From: Chrysomallon squamiferum
Lineage: Eukaryota > Mollusca > Gastropoda > Neomphalida > Peltospiridae
NCBI GenBank assembly: GCA_012295275.1
Contig: CM022671.1
Location: 25,344,822 to 25,408,821 of the forward strand
DNA: 64,000 nucleotides
Direction: 5' to 3'
Below are positions 12,312 to 26,900 of this stretch, in pieces. The notes beneath the pieces were generated by a model. That model searched no databases, was not told the origin of the DNA, and was given only the letters and a program-made list of their open reading frames with translations. Numbering within the stretch: position 1 is the stretch's first letter; each line of letters starts with the position of its first letter. A program made the translations under genes and the position numbers.

Positions 12312-15087
12312 ATGTCTGACAGGGAGGATCAAGTTTACTACGCCAAGCTTGCTGAGCAGGCTGAAAGATATGATGGTTAGTATTGTTTAAAACCCGTTTT
12401 AAAATGATGGTGTCGTTGCCTGGTTTCTCTCGATGTAAACTCGGATCGAGAAAATCGCTGAAATCGAAGACCTCGTTTAACGATGTCAAGGTCTCTGTAT
12501 GTGGGTTTCTTTTACATTTCATAATGCGAATAACGTTAAAATATTATTCATAAAAATGCCGAATGTGTTCAGTGTTTGAAAAACTTGTGTCCATGGTTAT
12601 TGCATAGAAATGGCCGCCATTTGCAATGACTCACTCCTCAAGGGCTTGTCGGAGTCTTGGCACAAATATTTTAAAATTTTCAACAATTTGTATCCCAAGC
12701 GATTAGATATGCTGTTAATAAAGTTTATTCCTGCGTTATGCTATTTTCAAATACATTATTTTCCAGTATAACGGTTATATTTTGAACAAGGAAGTGAAAA
12801 TTGCTATCATAAGTGTGCGTAGGCTTGTCAAAGTCGACTGCGATTGTTTGCATTCACGATATGTACCCTGATGATTCATAAGGGATCCACCCAAGCAGCT
12901 AGCTGCTGTGATACGTTTCTTTAACATCTTTTGTTTCTTATTATCAAAAATTTGTTCCGTCTATCATCACTTTTTTAATAACAAAAGTATCATAGAAATG
13001 TATTATTTGATAAATTACAATTTCCTGTACCTATTTTCTTATTGTTCAAGATGAAGAAAAACTATTAACATCTACCTAGACTGACTGAAGCAGACATAGA
13101 ATTTCAATCTACAATGTAAAATAAGCCAAACTGTAGAGTACAGTTTTGGAGCATTAAGTTGCTAAAGACTAGACCACTTCTTGTAATATTATCTGTTGAA
13201 AAGCAGAATTATCAGAAATAATCTAAAAGAAGTCATCCATTCACTTAAGGGAGTCAACTTGATACCTTTTTTTAAAAGAAAATGTACACATGATACTTGG
13301 GTATTGACAGCTAGATTACACTATTTTAGAAAAAAAAAAAAATACATACAAACATCTTGGGTGTATTGAGAAATAATCAGGTTATGTCAGAATTTACTTC
13401 ACTGTAACTTGGTAAAATGCATCTATTTCTCACAATAACCAGTTTTTGTGAATATTTTGGATGTCCTCTTTGCAGTTAATGTTTTATGTGATGGTCTGTT
13501 ATCTTTGTGCTTGGCCATTATGGATACACTTATTTTCCATAGAGTGAGGTTTGTGTGCTGGAGTTTTTTTTACATCAACAAAAACAATGCAGTGAATTCC
13601 CACTATTCGTAGCATAAGTGTTCCCCAATACTGATTTCAGAAATGGTGGCCTCCATGAAGAAAGTGGCAGAGCTCGATGTTGAACTGAGTGTGGAGGAGA
13701 GAAACTTGCTGTCCGTTGCCTATAAAAATGTAATAGGAGCTAGGCGTGCTTCTTGGAGAATTATTAGCAGCATGGAGCAGAAGGAAGACAGTAAATCAAG
13801 TGATAGTAAATTAGAAATGACAAAGAACTACAGGATGGAAGTAAGTATTGTTTGATCATATTTGAAATTGTTAAAGACTAACATGGTTCAGAATAGCAAA
13901 TCAAATGTGTAATTTGTTTTGATAAATACTCATTTTGGTTGTGATATACATCCTAAATTTAAAGCGAGAATATAAATTAATGAATTTAACTTTAAAAGAG
14001 TGTAGTGCACGCCAAAATTGGAGCATAAACATTAAGTGAAAACATACTTTATTCAGTTAAAATTGTTGGCATAATGATTTTATCGTTTGCTATTGCAGAT
14101 AGAATCTGAATTGAAAAATATATGCGGAGAAGTCCTGGATGTTTTGGATAAGCACCTGATCCCATCAGCTACAACGGGAGAATCAAAAGTTTTTTACTAT
14201 AAAATGTATGTTGACACTATGTAAATGACTTTAAATGAATGTAATATTTCAGTTTCGCAGGCTGAATTTGTATTAACTTTTGTGGACTGATCTGATTAAA
14301 AATTATTTATTTTTATTTTTGTAAATACATTGCATTATATTTGTTATTGGATTTGGTTTACAGTGAAGTCACTATTGGATTTTAGAATTTAATGTAATAT
14401 TTTTCTTTTACAGGAAGGGTGATTACCATCGATACCTGGCTGAATTTGCGACAGGAACTGACAGGAAGGAGGCTGCTGAAAACAGTTTAGTAGCTTATAA
14501 AGCTGCTAGTGACACGGCAATGCATGATTTAGCACCTCCACATCCCATTCGTCTTGGTTTAGCCCTTAATTTCTCAGTATTTTACTATGAGATCCTCAAC
14601 TCACCAGACAGGGCGTGTCGACTAGCAAAGGCAGCATTTGATGATGCTATTGCAGAACTCGATACGTTATCAGAAGAAAGTTACAAGGATTCTACATTGA
14701 TAATGCAGTTACTGAGAGACAATTTAACACTTTGGACATCTGACATGCAGGGTGAAGGTAAGTCCTTTTTTTACTTTTTTTTACTTTTTTTTATTATATA
14801 TATATATATATTACTGGATGTTACAATATGTTGATATGAAAAAATAAATAATAATTTAAAGTTAACTATTTTTCTAGTTAAATTTGTAATGTAAATTATT
14901 AAATTATTCCCATATCAAAACTTTAATATTTTGAAAATAAGTAGTATTGTTGCCTCTATGCCTTTTTTTTTTTTAAAAGGTCTATTTCATTTTCAATAAA
15001 TAAACCTTTTTGGATTTTTCAGAAGGAGATCAGCAAAAGGGAAGCGCTCTTCAGGATGTTGATGGGGAAGAAGATCAAGGGTCATAA
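12312..15087 (+). CDS. YWHAE: 14-3-3 protein epsilon, complete, 5 coding exons
   Basis: Phosphoserine/phosphothreonine-binding adaptor, a dimeric all-helical cytosolic protein that docks on signalling proteins such as RAF and CDC25. Coding exons: 12312-12375, 13641-13840, 14099-14205, 14414-14757, 15023-15087. All junctions are GT-AG and in phase, giving 259 residues (the vertebrate epsilon form is about 255). The start [19 protein letters not shown] is the family N terminus. The phosphopeptide-groove residues are present: Lys50, Arg57, Arg130 and Tyr131. [15 protein letters not shown] and the signature [18 protein letters not shown] are intact. The [21 protein letters not shown] region and overall match point to epsilon rather than zeta. 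The divergent acidic tail ([12 protein letters not shown]) is typical. It is convergent with FTSJ3. Confidence 0.97.
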
Positions 15088-17735
15088 AAGCCACATGTAC
15101 TTAGCACAACCTACATTAAAATATTTGTAATTTTCTTATCAAAATACTAAATGTTATGACCTGGCCCTGGAACTGCAGCTGTTTCTTGTCACTGACTGCG
15201 GCCACGATGGATATTGTAGTTGGACACTTGATATTTCTTCGTCTCTTGATTGCCGTCTCTTCCCACAGTTCTGTATAGTATACCATTATGGTAATTGTAT
15301 TTGCTGTATGTTATTTCTTATTTTGTAACATTGTCTTTGTATTTAACTTGTGTTCATGTATGTACGTAAGTATAGTAATTAATACTTTACAATTTTGTGT
15401 TTTTCTTTATCCAAATTTTATTTTCTTTGTTGGGAATGACTGTTGACAAGGATTCAAGTTGCTTTGTTGTGTCGTGGCCACTGCTGGTGACAAGGCAGAT
15501 TTTATATGTAAGTTGTCCAAAGCTCATGTGTTTGAATGTCATAATTATTGCAAACTCTTTACCACCAGAAATATATCCTGGATATTTATAGCAACTGTGG
15601 ACCAAGTGCTGAGTTCATCACAGTGTCCTACATCAAGACTATGAAAAGGATTTTTAACAGTAACAGGGAATAAAATTTGGAAATGAAAAAAAAAAAAAAT
15701 TTAAAATAATTTACATTTGGAAGAAGAAGAAAAAAAAAACATTAAATATTTTTAAAAATTCCAGAGTTTGAGAGATTGCAAATTCAAGTTTTGAAGCACT
15801 GAAGGGAAAATTCATCAATTGATGGAAGTGTGCCTACAGTGCTAGGCTATTTGTGAAATTATTTCGATTTTCCAGACATAATTGCTGTACCCTTATTCTG
15901 TCATCAGGAATTTGGCTGTGCTTGTACCAGTTGGATTTGAACTGTTGGGACTTTATTTAAGACTAGCAGACCCGATTTGGATACAAGTCATAGGATCATT
16001 TTTAAGTTATGTTTATTTTGCCCAAGTTAGAGCACTTGAAGTGTAGGTAGTTGTATTCAAATGTTGAACAAATGTTCTGTCAAATATGAAATATTATGGT
16101 ATATTTACTTTTTATTATATTGTGAATGTTGCTATTAGGACTTGCCTTCTGGTGAGTTGTCTGTCTGCATGTCTGTCTTCCTTTGGTCTTTTTATTATTA
16201 TTATTTTTTTTTTTCTGTCTTGACACCAATAAAGCCACTGTTTAAAATATTAAAATTCTTTAGGAAGCAAAATTTAATCTTTGTCATAAGAGCCAAAAAT
16301 CTTCTGTTTAACTTGATGGAAATAAACTTTTTTAAAAGAAATTTGTTTAATATTTTCATTGGTAAACCTAGGTCATTCATTTCCATTAATTTGGATGTAG
16401 GTTTATTGTTGTCAAATTTGCCATCCAAATTATGCATGTGATAGTGTCAATTTTTAAATAGTGGCCTGACATCAAGATGGTTGTGCTGTTGCCATGCCTA
16501 TGTTGCTGCGCAGCCTGCTGTCTGTTGTGTTGTGATTATCACAGTTTGTATTTGCTGTTACAATATCCATTGTCTAGTGGGCTAGAGATATTCTAGGAAA
16601 ATGTAACATCTTTATAAACTGATGTCATGCTTTTAACATCAATTAAAGTATATTCAAGTGCTGTCTGTCTTTTTCTTTCTTTCCCATTGATAATGTTGGA
16701 AAATGTTTACGTATATGTGTGATTCGCTTTTTTCATAATTTTCTAATGCATTGATAATTGAATAGATGTACTTTGGCCTGCACAAAACTGAACTGATTCT
16801 TAAATTAACAATGACAAGCACTTTTCAAAAAATAGTACGTTTGATTGTTTTTTGTGAGCATGACTTATGTTTTAGACTAAACCTCAAAGTAAAAAAAAAA
16901 AGCTTAAAGTGTTCATTATTTAATTAAGCAAATGATAGTCGAGCTTGCTAAAATTACTAGTATCTACTGAAATTAATGCATTGTCCCTAAATAAAGTGCA
17001 TCAAGTACTTAAATTTTAAAATTACTAATCTGCAGAGGTTGGATAATCAGAGCAGTTTTAGTTTTGGATTAGTTAAAATAACTGAAATTTTGTTGTTTAA
17101 AATATCAAGGGTGGGGGGGATCGTAAATGGACTATTCTGCATCCTAAAATCCAAAATGATCTCGACAGAACATAGACTGTCTACTTTGTGTATTTGTAAT
17201 GAAAACAGTCTACACAATTTGTAACGAGCACAATTTGAATGATACAAGTTCCAAAAGAGTTCACTTTTTCTTAACTTCTTAAACGTCTTTTGAGGGACAC
17301 CAAGAAAACTGGATATAAACAAAGAACTTGATTGCATCATAATTGTCATTATCTCCCTTGATTATAAGAAATAAATTTTGCAAAAATAGTGGGACATTTT
17401 GACTTAACAACACAAGGTATCTGTTAAAATAATCCCAAAAGCCAAGAAAATTTATAAAATTTCAAATCTTGAATCTTAATAATGTTCTTATGTGAGGGAA
17501 AGGCAGTGTTCTGAATTTCTGTAAATTTTAAACAAGATACCTACCACTTTGAATGGCTTTAAAATTAATACACAAATGAAAGCTAATTTATATTTTTCTT
17601 CTGGATTTTATTTTTCAAACTTAAAATTTCTTGTTTTTAGATGCAAATTATTTTATATTTAGATGTGAATAAATAGATTAATTTGGTAACTGATGCTGAA
17701 TACTAGTATTAATCTTTGTAGATTGGTTTGATTAT

Positions 17736-17769
<34 letters not shown>

Positions 17770-17960
17770 AATAAACCCCTAGATAATGGAATTACTCACT
17801 CTTGTAAAATACTGATCCCTGATCAGGCATGTGAAATTTACAGAATATCACATTTTGAAATTGCTTTTTGTGAATAAATTGCATTTTATTGGCTGTGTTC
17901 ATGTTCCATAAATTTTATTTCACCATTTTCAAGCAATTCTCAATAATTAAGTCTTGGTTT
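15088..17960. other. YWHAE 3' UTR and convergent intergenic space
   Basis: No coding gene is visible. The first part is probably the long 3' UTR of YWHAE. AATAAA hexamers occur at 16228-16233, near 16320 and near 16990, and I cannot tell which is used. A T run of about 30 bases lies at 17739-17768. Small ORFs on both strands (for example 16142-16441 and 17047-17349) show no family resemblance. Confidence 0.6.
16228..16233 (+). terminator. Candidate YWHAE polyA signal
   Basis: AATAAA about 1.1 kb after the stop codon, following a T-rich tract. It is one of several candidates; others lie near 16320 and 16990. Confidence 0.35.
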
Positions 17961-17977
17961 AATCAGCTTTTAAAAAA

Positions 17978-17983
17978 TTTATT
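17978..17983 (-). terminator. Candidate FTSJ3 polyA signal
   Basis: AATAAA on the minus strand, 14 nt after the TGA stop. Further minus-strand copies lie around 17885-17921. All imply a very short 3' UTR. Confidence 0.5.
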
Positions 17984-17996
17984 GAGTTGAATCAGA

Positions 17997-20900
17997 TCAT
18001 CTCTTTTTTCCAGAGCCCATTTTGTTGGTTTTCTTTTTGCCTTTGCTTTTGTCAATTTTTCTCATTTTGGCTCTGGTGTCTTTCTTCATTCGTCCATCAA
18101 CTACTTTAAAATGTCCAGACACTCCAGATGGACGATGTACCTTTCTACCAATTCCTCGTTTTGCAACAACATATGTCACTTCTTTTTTCTTCTGTTTTAA
18201 TAAGCCAGCTTTTTTATAAATTCTGTAAAATAAATTGGAAGTCAGTAACTCACTAATACAGAAATGCATGCTTGGAAACAGTAAATCAAATTTGAACAGG
18301 AAAATTAAGCTTCAAAATAATGCAAAACAATGTAAACAAATCAGAAGGAACAGATCCTTACTATCATATTTTAATTTATTTTAAAATAAAGTCTCATAGT
18401 GTTTCTGTTAAACAGTAATAATTAAAATTTTCTATCGATCTATCATTACACATATATAAACCTAAAATAAAATATGTATGTTTCATATGACTAAATTGAG
18501 CAGAATAAGTGTAACATGGACTATAACCAAGTAACACCTGTTGGTTTTATTCAATTGGTTATCTCAAAAGCCACACAACATGATGCAAGAAGTGGAAAAA
18601 TACTGATTTTCTTCTGTTAAACAATGAATTACCCTTGATGCACTAATCTTAACTGGTATCGGTCAAACATTTCATGAAAGTACAAGAGGAAACTGCTGTT
18701 GCTATTAAAATATGTATTTCATTATTTTTTTAAATCATTTTTAATAACCATCTGCTAACTGTTTCATCAACATTTCAATTATGATTCAATAAATCGCTAG
18801 TACTTACTGTTTAATCTGCTGCCATTTTTCTTTCTCTGAGACATCTATCGCATCAGACACCGACTCTGACTTCTTTCTGGCTTTTTCCATCCTCACCTTT
18901 TGCTAATAAATAAAAGAATTAAAGATAATTTATATGGATATACATTTTTTTTTCTTCTTTTGTTTTCTTCAAATTTCACAAAGATTGTGATTTTCAGCAC
19001 ATAAAATACATAAAATAAATTTCAATTTTCAATCACTGAAATAATACAAGAGATGTGTATCTTGCTCAGTATATGAAAAGCAGATCTTTCACAACAAAAT
19101 CACACAATATCGGTATAAACCAGATATTAACTAATAAATTGGTTAAATTTAAAATCTTTAAAATTGGAAAAACATCACTGTATTTTTCATTTGTATATTA
19201 AAACAAACATGCACGCACATGTTCAGAGTATTATAAACATTTTTTTGTAAAGTAATTAGAAACTTTGTCACAGAATCAATCTGCTTACATAAAATAGTGT
19301 GACATTTAAAATTATTAACAGTGTTATGTAGGATCAGTGAACATGAATATTTTTTTCAGAGCTAAACTTATATTAGAAGGCAAAATTTATACTTGGTAGA
19401 GAGGTGCAAAAGCCAATTTTGACTTTCATATCATGAGTCATTACATGGATATATAACTTTAATAAGTCATTATTAAACCTCTTTTGCTAACCACCTCTGC
19501 ATCTATCATTTAATAATTAGAAAAAGCAGCTCATTGGTATTTTTGTTTTGGCATTAAAAAGCATGCACTGGGATTTGTTTAAACTACAAGTATCATTAAA
19601 TATTAACCGATAAGCCATGTTGATAATCTGCAGCATTATTGATTAATACACAGTGCCGAAACAAAAGTCACTGAAGAGAACTGCAACAGCAGCAGCAGCA
19701 TCTACAAAGAACCTAATATGAACGATACAGGAGATATTCATGCAGCTTTCCAAGGCTAATTAGTCAAGAGAGCAAAATAATTAGTAGAAGGGAAAAATAA
19801 ATCAATAACTGTTGCTACCTTATTGAGAAGAAAAGATGGGGTCACCAGAGACATGCTATTAATGGAAACAATAGTTATATGGATTTTTTAATTTTTATTT
19901 TAAAGTGAGGCAAAAGTTCATGAAAGGTGTCAGAATTAATTAACAACTGATTTATACATAGAGAAGGGATGGATGAATGTTGAAAAAGATTATATATCAT
20001 TAATATCTGCTGCAATAAATCTATTTTGTACATTTTGGAAAATAAAGAGTTGTAATAATAAAAAGGATCCATTAATACTTTGCCAAATGAAACTGTAATA
20101 ACTAATTACCTACCGTTAGAAAATGTTAAAAAAATAAAATAAAATAAAATAAAATAAAAATTAATAATAAAAAATAATAAATAATAATAAAGAATGCTTA
20201 TCTGAAGATAATGGGAGCTAAATTAACTGATTAAAATAATTTCATTGTTTTGCTAATTATGTATGAACACTTTGAAATTATTCAAAATGATTAAGAGCAG
20301 TATTTGAGTAAGTCAGGATTACTGTGTGAGCCAGCATTAATGTCCTGATTTAATACGTTCTCTTGTTTGTTATTAAATCTCTGAAGTAAATAACATACAT
20401 GCACGTATACAACTAGCAGCATATTGATTCTAATGCTATTGTGTTCTGTGTTCCACTACTGTGGTGGGGAATCAATTGTACAGTCACAGTGTATATCCTA
20501 TCAGGTTGGAAGAAAGGAACATTGATTTTCTGTTCAGCTGCAAGAAATTAACAGATCTATTTTTCTAACAAAATAGGAGGCACCATTCTGTGCTTGGTTC
20601 AAAATACAATCATTATTAAAATCATTTTTTATTTCTAATCTTCGTGTTCTCATTGGGAAAAATGTGGTGAAAAATACATTAATCATATGACAAACACAAC
20701 TATCTGAACCACAAATCCAGTCTAGTTTGGAACCTTGACCTTGTTAATAAATAACATCAAAAAACAAAAACAAAAACAAATTCCTTTATTACTTTTATAA
20801 AAACAAATCAGAACAAATTATTATCATCCATGTTTATTATTCCCTCTTCATGCTACCAAATTATTAATATCCCTGCTTTACAAATACCATGTTACAAGCG

Positions 20901-23900
20901 TGTGCTGTTTCTGCATGTAGCTGTGGTCTAAAAACAGCCATCAATAATGTCTTGATTTGCTATTTTGCTGTGTATTGATTAAGATGATGTTGAACAATAG
21001 AAAATGTTATTTACACCTTTCACTACCACAGACAGATTTATTTCCCCACAGACTGTTTATATTTGTCAAGATACATGACAAGTGAGAACATCAGAATTAT
21101 GATAGCTGGCTTGGCACTAACGGGTTCAAGGAAATCGTGACAACAGAATATACATGACGTTGGTTTACACTGTTTTTTCAGTGAATGAAAGAATCTAGTT
21201 GTTTAATGTCCCTCAGCAGATTTTTGTTACAAATGGTTCTTCTACATAATGATGATAATAAGATATAAAAACCAACTGCACTACTTTTAATCTACTGGCA
21301 AAAAATAGTCGTGACAGTATGTAACATCATAATGCCTAATTAACCAGTAATGTGACACTTGATTAAACAGGAAATGGACGACTGACTGACATGCTCAGTG
21401 AGACTGATGCACAGGCTTACCAAGTATCAGGCCTTTATTAATAACTAATACAATATTATCTGCATGTGTCTGTTTATAATAAGCTAACTAATCATATTAG
21501 AAATGAAAACAATCCACTGAAAGGATTTAAAAGAAGATCAAATTGAGAGACAATTCAAACTGGAGTATAATGGAACAGAATTTTCTCTTTCTGAGATAGG
21601 GGGAGTAAAACAAGTTAAAATTAAAGAATTTATGATTCTCAAAATTTATTTTAAAAAACTGGGAAATTAGTATGAATGTTAATATAGATAAGAACCTTTG
21701 ATAGAACAGTCACGGACTACTAAAACAGCCAAGTAGGCCTGTTTAGCAAAACAATAAATAATAATAATAAATAAATAAATAAAGGTTAAATAGTGACTGA
21801 AGGGACTAACTTTCAAAATGGAAGCATAACATGTTTTATTTAATGACATATTCTTTAAACCAAATACAAGTTGATTACAAAACAAGAATCAAACAAAATG
21901 GTGTAACATTTTTATACACATTATAGACTTTAATCATATAAATGGACGCTGTATATTGTATTAACATTTGTTTACTATTAATATTTACAAAAAACTTATT
22001 ATGAGATTTATAATGTAATATAATTATGAAAAGGACAACCTCCGTGTTTACCAAGGAAAGTTTATTTTGTAAAATACATATTGTAAACTACTTCTGTTAA
22101 CATTTTGTACCATTCTTCCAATATGAAGCTCTAAAAAATTCAAATTAAGTACTTGCATAGATTAACTTCCTAAAATCCATCCTTCTCTAATAGTGGCACT
22201 TTGTAGTCAGAAATTAAACAAAACAGAAAGACAGACAGTTAAATCAAAGTCATTACTGATTATGCTATCTCATTAAAACAAGAAAAATATAGTAATCCCA
22301 TGATTTTTTTAATAATTATGTTTTCTTATTTAAATAATTCTTTGTTTTGTTTTCTAATTTCTGAAGAATCAATCAGCGGTTCTGTACTATAACTAACAAC
22401 ACAGACAGATATAGTAATATTTACCCTTTTATGTTTCCTCGCTTTAGCTTCTGCTATTTTCTTTATGGGTCTAGCATCTATACTTCTCTGCTTTAACTTG
22501 TATTCCTGAATGGCTTCCTGGTAAAAATAAAGAAACAAGAGATTGTATTTTTGTTTTCATGTATGAGAATCTTTTATATTGTCAGAAATATCTCAAACAT
22601 GCAAGAAACTGGACTGAAAAATAAAGAAATATTAAAAACTATAGACCATTACTTTTCTTTTGAAACTGATGTATAATGTTATTCCAGAGAAATCTCCAAT
22701 ATGTTTCTTATAGATCTTATTTATTGGCTAGCTTATATATGTGAAAACATTTTTTTGTTGGAAACATAAATCTCATTTTCAAAAATATAGGCATCACTGA
22801 TGAAGAGCAATGGTATTTGAGCATGTGATAGAAATATGTGAGTTATTTACATATTCTAAAAGGTGAACAGAATGGCACAATAAATCGATGTATAAATATT
22901 ATCTTCACTTACAAAATATTATAAACTTCAGTTCGAACTCAATAGAATCTGACTGTTAAATAGTATTATTTTTATCTGAAAGTGCAGAAAATATTTTTTA
23001 AAGTTTCATTAATATTTACTTTTGTGACTGGCAGCTGTATTCTCTTGTGTTTTTTTTCATCCTTCATAAACCAGTCAGGCAGACCATCATCATCAAACAT
23101 GTATCTGAAAATTCAAAACAGTTATTAATAAAACTGAAACAAAACTGAAAAAATAAATAATAATCACTATGGTAATTACTATAGGAATTATGAAGCGAAT
23201 ATCACTAATGTAATTTCGAGTATACAGGTATAAGGGTATTCTGGACCATGCATCTGGGTTTTTTCATTTTCATTTTTCATCTTGGAATTTATGAACAACA
23301 ATTATAGTGATGAAAATAAATTGAACAATGTAAATATAATGTTTTAAAAATACTAAAGAGAGTGAACAGAACTAAAGAAGGTTGGAAAGGAAATTTTTTG
23401 TTATAAAGACCACACCTATGATAAGCTCCATCTATAATGTCCCTCTTCCGTTTCCGAGATTCAATCATTGCTTCTCCAATAGCCAGACCAACTTCATCAA
23501 GTCTGCCAACTTTAAAACAACAATGTTTTGTTTTTAAATCTCGAAATTGTTAAAGCTAAATTTGAAATCAAACTGTCTACTATAAGCCAGATTTGCATCT
23601 TCATTTTAAACTCTTGAAATTAACATTTCCATAAACAAATAATTGTTTTTCATTTCATTACCTCTTGTCGGCATCATTACATTCTTTAAATAATTAATTC
23701 AGTTTGGGTGGAATGTCACAGCCCCATGAGCTAATGTTACTGAGTTCAGTACAAGAATTGTTAAATAAAAATTACAGTGTTTCATTCTGTTTTACAACAT
23801 TCATATGTTTACGTCTGTCAGTAAAACATTATTTAGATTCTTGTTTCATTTTTTACAAACAATCCATCAGGAAATATAAAAAATATAGCTAAAATTTTAA

Positions 23901-26900
23901 AAGAAATCTTAAGCAGATTACCTGGTTCCTGAGGTGGGACAATTTCAAATCCATCTTTTGCACTTGTGTCGTTTCTCAAAGCTTTAAGCTTTTTCTTCTT
24001 TGAACTCTGAAGTATGTGGCGCTCGTCATAATCACTGATTTCTGATTCCGAAGATGAGCTACTCGACTCTTCTTCATTTCCAGACTGTTCTGACAGGCTC
24101 GAATGTCCTGAATCAGAATTGTAACTGACTTGTTTCTTTTCCTTCGACTTTGACTTTTTATCTGAGGCAGATTCATCACCAGCAACATGGTTTTTTTCTT
24201 GAACAAGAAATAAATTATCTTAAGTTTTAATATTTCAAATTCTAATAATTAAAATAAAATATACAACTATTCAGAAAAATTAATGTTTAACTTGTTGGCA
24301 ACAGTATTAATATATTAGAAAGTAACACTGTTAATCAGGTTATGTTTCTTTTGTACCTAAAATTGTTCCTCCACGTCTTTCGTATTCTGCGGCCATTTTC
24401 GCAATCTCTAAATCTTCATTTTCATCTTCATTAAGATCAGCAAAAACATCCTGAAATAAATTAAAGATGACAAAATTACCAAGAAAATTAATTAATTTTT
24501 AACAACATTTCACTTTATGGCATTAATTATCATTAAGATTTTATAATGACAAAAAATACGGAATTTGAAACACATTAATGCAGATTGCATATGAAAATAT
24601 GTATCAGAGGGTTTTAACAAACATTATCATTTTGGTAAACATACATAAATATATATAAAAACAAACAATTTGTCGTTTCTTCTTCCACTTTAACAGAACA
24701 TAATTCAAAAAGGTTAATATTAAAAATATTTTGTTAACATATGCACAAGAATGATTTTAATTTTAAGATGTAACATATGTGAACAAACCTTGCTGAACCA
24801 AGCGTTCAGTTTGCGCTGTGTCTTCACGTCGGGAGTTTCCAAATCCACAACCAGTGGGTTCCTCTCTGTTTCATCTTCATCATCACTGCACAAGTAGGTA
24901 ATTAAAAAAATATAAAACTAGTTGTCAGTTTTTTAATTTCATTTAATTACAATTTATTACTAATTCTCTTTGATGGAAAAACATATAAAACATTTATCTC
25001 TTTTACTGATTTTCTTCTAGGTACAGATTAAATTAAACAGATAAAAATCACTTATAAAATAATAAATTTTTCTTGTAACAAAATGTTTAATTTAAAAAAA
25101 AATACATTTTAGAAATCTTCATTCAGAATAGTTTTCTGTGGCAGATCTGCAGAGCAAAATATATACACATGTATTACTAACTTACCTATCTTGAAACTGT
25201 CTTCTCCAAAATTTATGACATACAACGTAAGTGAGAAATGAAATTACACCTTAAAGATATACAGTATTCCCTCGCTATTCGCGGGGGTTACGTTCTTTAC
25301 GTAAGTACAGGAGGACAGTAACACCGCATAGCATAGTTACCCATACAGTATTACTGTACCGTAAAGTCATATGTATTAGAATTGACAGAAAGTGGAACAA
25401 ATTTAAAGGCAAACAGACAGATAAATATAGTACGCACAGTTCAGGTAATAATAATACAATTCAGTAATAATATGCAATTAAAAACATTATTAATACACAG
25501 TCACAAAAAATATGCACTGTACATACAGTGTATGCATTTATAAAAAAATACGTACTGTATTGCAATAATAATTGAAAAAATTTGATATTGTTTGTGCGGT
25601 TTACCGAGCATTTGTTTTTATGACGTTATGACGCTAGCCTGGTATACCAGCATACGATGCGATAGGGTTAAGAGCCTAACCCGCGAATATGTGGGGCCGC
25701 GAATGGGGTTCCGCGAACAGGTGAGGGTATACTGTAGGGTAGACAATAATGTTATTAGCAGTTTTAATGTGAATTAACTAACTTATCATTTTCCAAATAC
25801 TGGTCTGATTCTTGGTCAAATTCAGGATCAGAATCAAACTCAATATCTGAGACTTCATCAGGATCAAGATAGTCCTTTGTGTCTCGCTCATAACTAACAG
25901 TTGCCTTCTTCAGTCTGACTGGAGCATCTTTTTCCAGTTCCTCTTGTTGCTTAGCCAGATCTGTGTCTAATAATGACTGATCTCCTGTCTCTATGTTCTC
26001 AAGATCCTAACAACAGAGCAATATTAAAGATTATGAATGTGCAAAGTGTTGTACGTATGAGATTAAAGCTAGGTTCTAACAGCGGAATTTACTTTTCTCT
26101 TGAAAAAGAAACAATTATATGTATCATGTAAGTTGTATATAGCAGTTTTCAAATAGATTTTTAACACAGTAAAATATACATGTTTAATTAAAAAGAGAGA
26201 TTTGTGATATGTTTATTTTCCAATATGTTTGACACTGATGAAAATGATAAAAAAAATTATTTTAAAATATTAAATACATACATATAATTTCTGGCAGAAA
26301 TCAGTTAATTAAAGACTAGTGAATAAAGGCTGCAATTCCTTGCAGTTTTTTTCAAAGTATTCTTAAATAATGAATACAAAACAAATATTGAGGTTTTATT
26401 TAATCATGTAACAATAATTAATTGGTTTATGAATGAGATGCATAAATTTAAAAAATACAAATTAATAAACATACCGTCAACGTTCTGACTCTTTAATTAT
26501 TATTTGAAACATTTGATAATATGAGGAACTGAAGATAAATGAAGAAAGAAAAAATAACTATTACGATATTGTTACATTTTACCTTTTTGCTTTTAATTTT
26601 TGTCAGATTAAACAGGGAAATATCATCAACAAAATCATACTTGTCATCAGGTATGACAAATTTCATATCCATCTTATGTCGCAGTTTTGACTTTTCTTTG
26701 CGAGTCTTTCTAAGTTTTCTACAAACAATAAAATTAGTGATCATTAACACAGACTGGTAGCTTGAAAAAATTTAATAACACCTGCAGAACAATAAATTAT
26801 TTTGAATTTTGTTGTTTCTTATTTACAGTGACAGTTAATGTAAAAATCCAGTAATTTAAGAATTATGGATATTGATTTGATTTTTCTTTTAAAATCTCTA

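Noticed and set aside
15928-15960. GTTCAAATCC-like B box on the minus strand, possible tRNA or tRNA-derived SINE
   Set aside because: No A box or cloverleaf could be assembled around it, and it lies in the probable YWHAE 3' UTR.
20440-21200. Locally GC-richer patches in the long FTSJ3 intron as possible snoRNA or exon
   Set aside because: No consistent hairpin-box arrangement and no in-phase exon with GT-AG borders could be found.
25592-25777. 61-codon ORF inside the Tigger-like element as a transposase remnant
   Set aside because: No DDE-type motif or helix-turn-helix is visible, and the ORF runs past the terminal repeat into flanking DNA.
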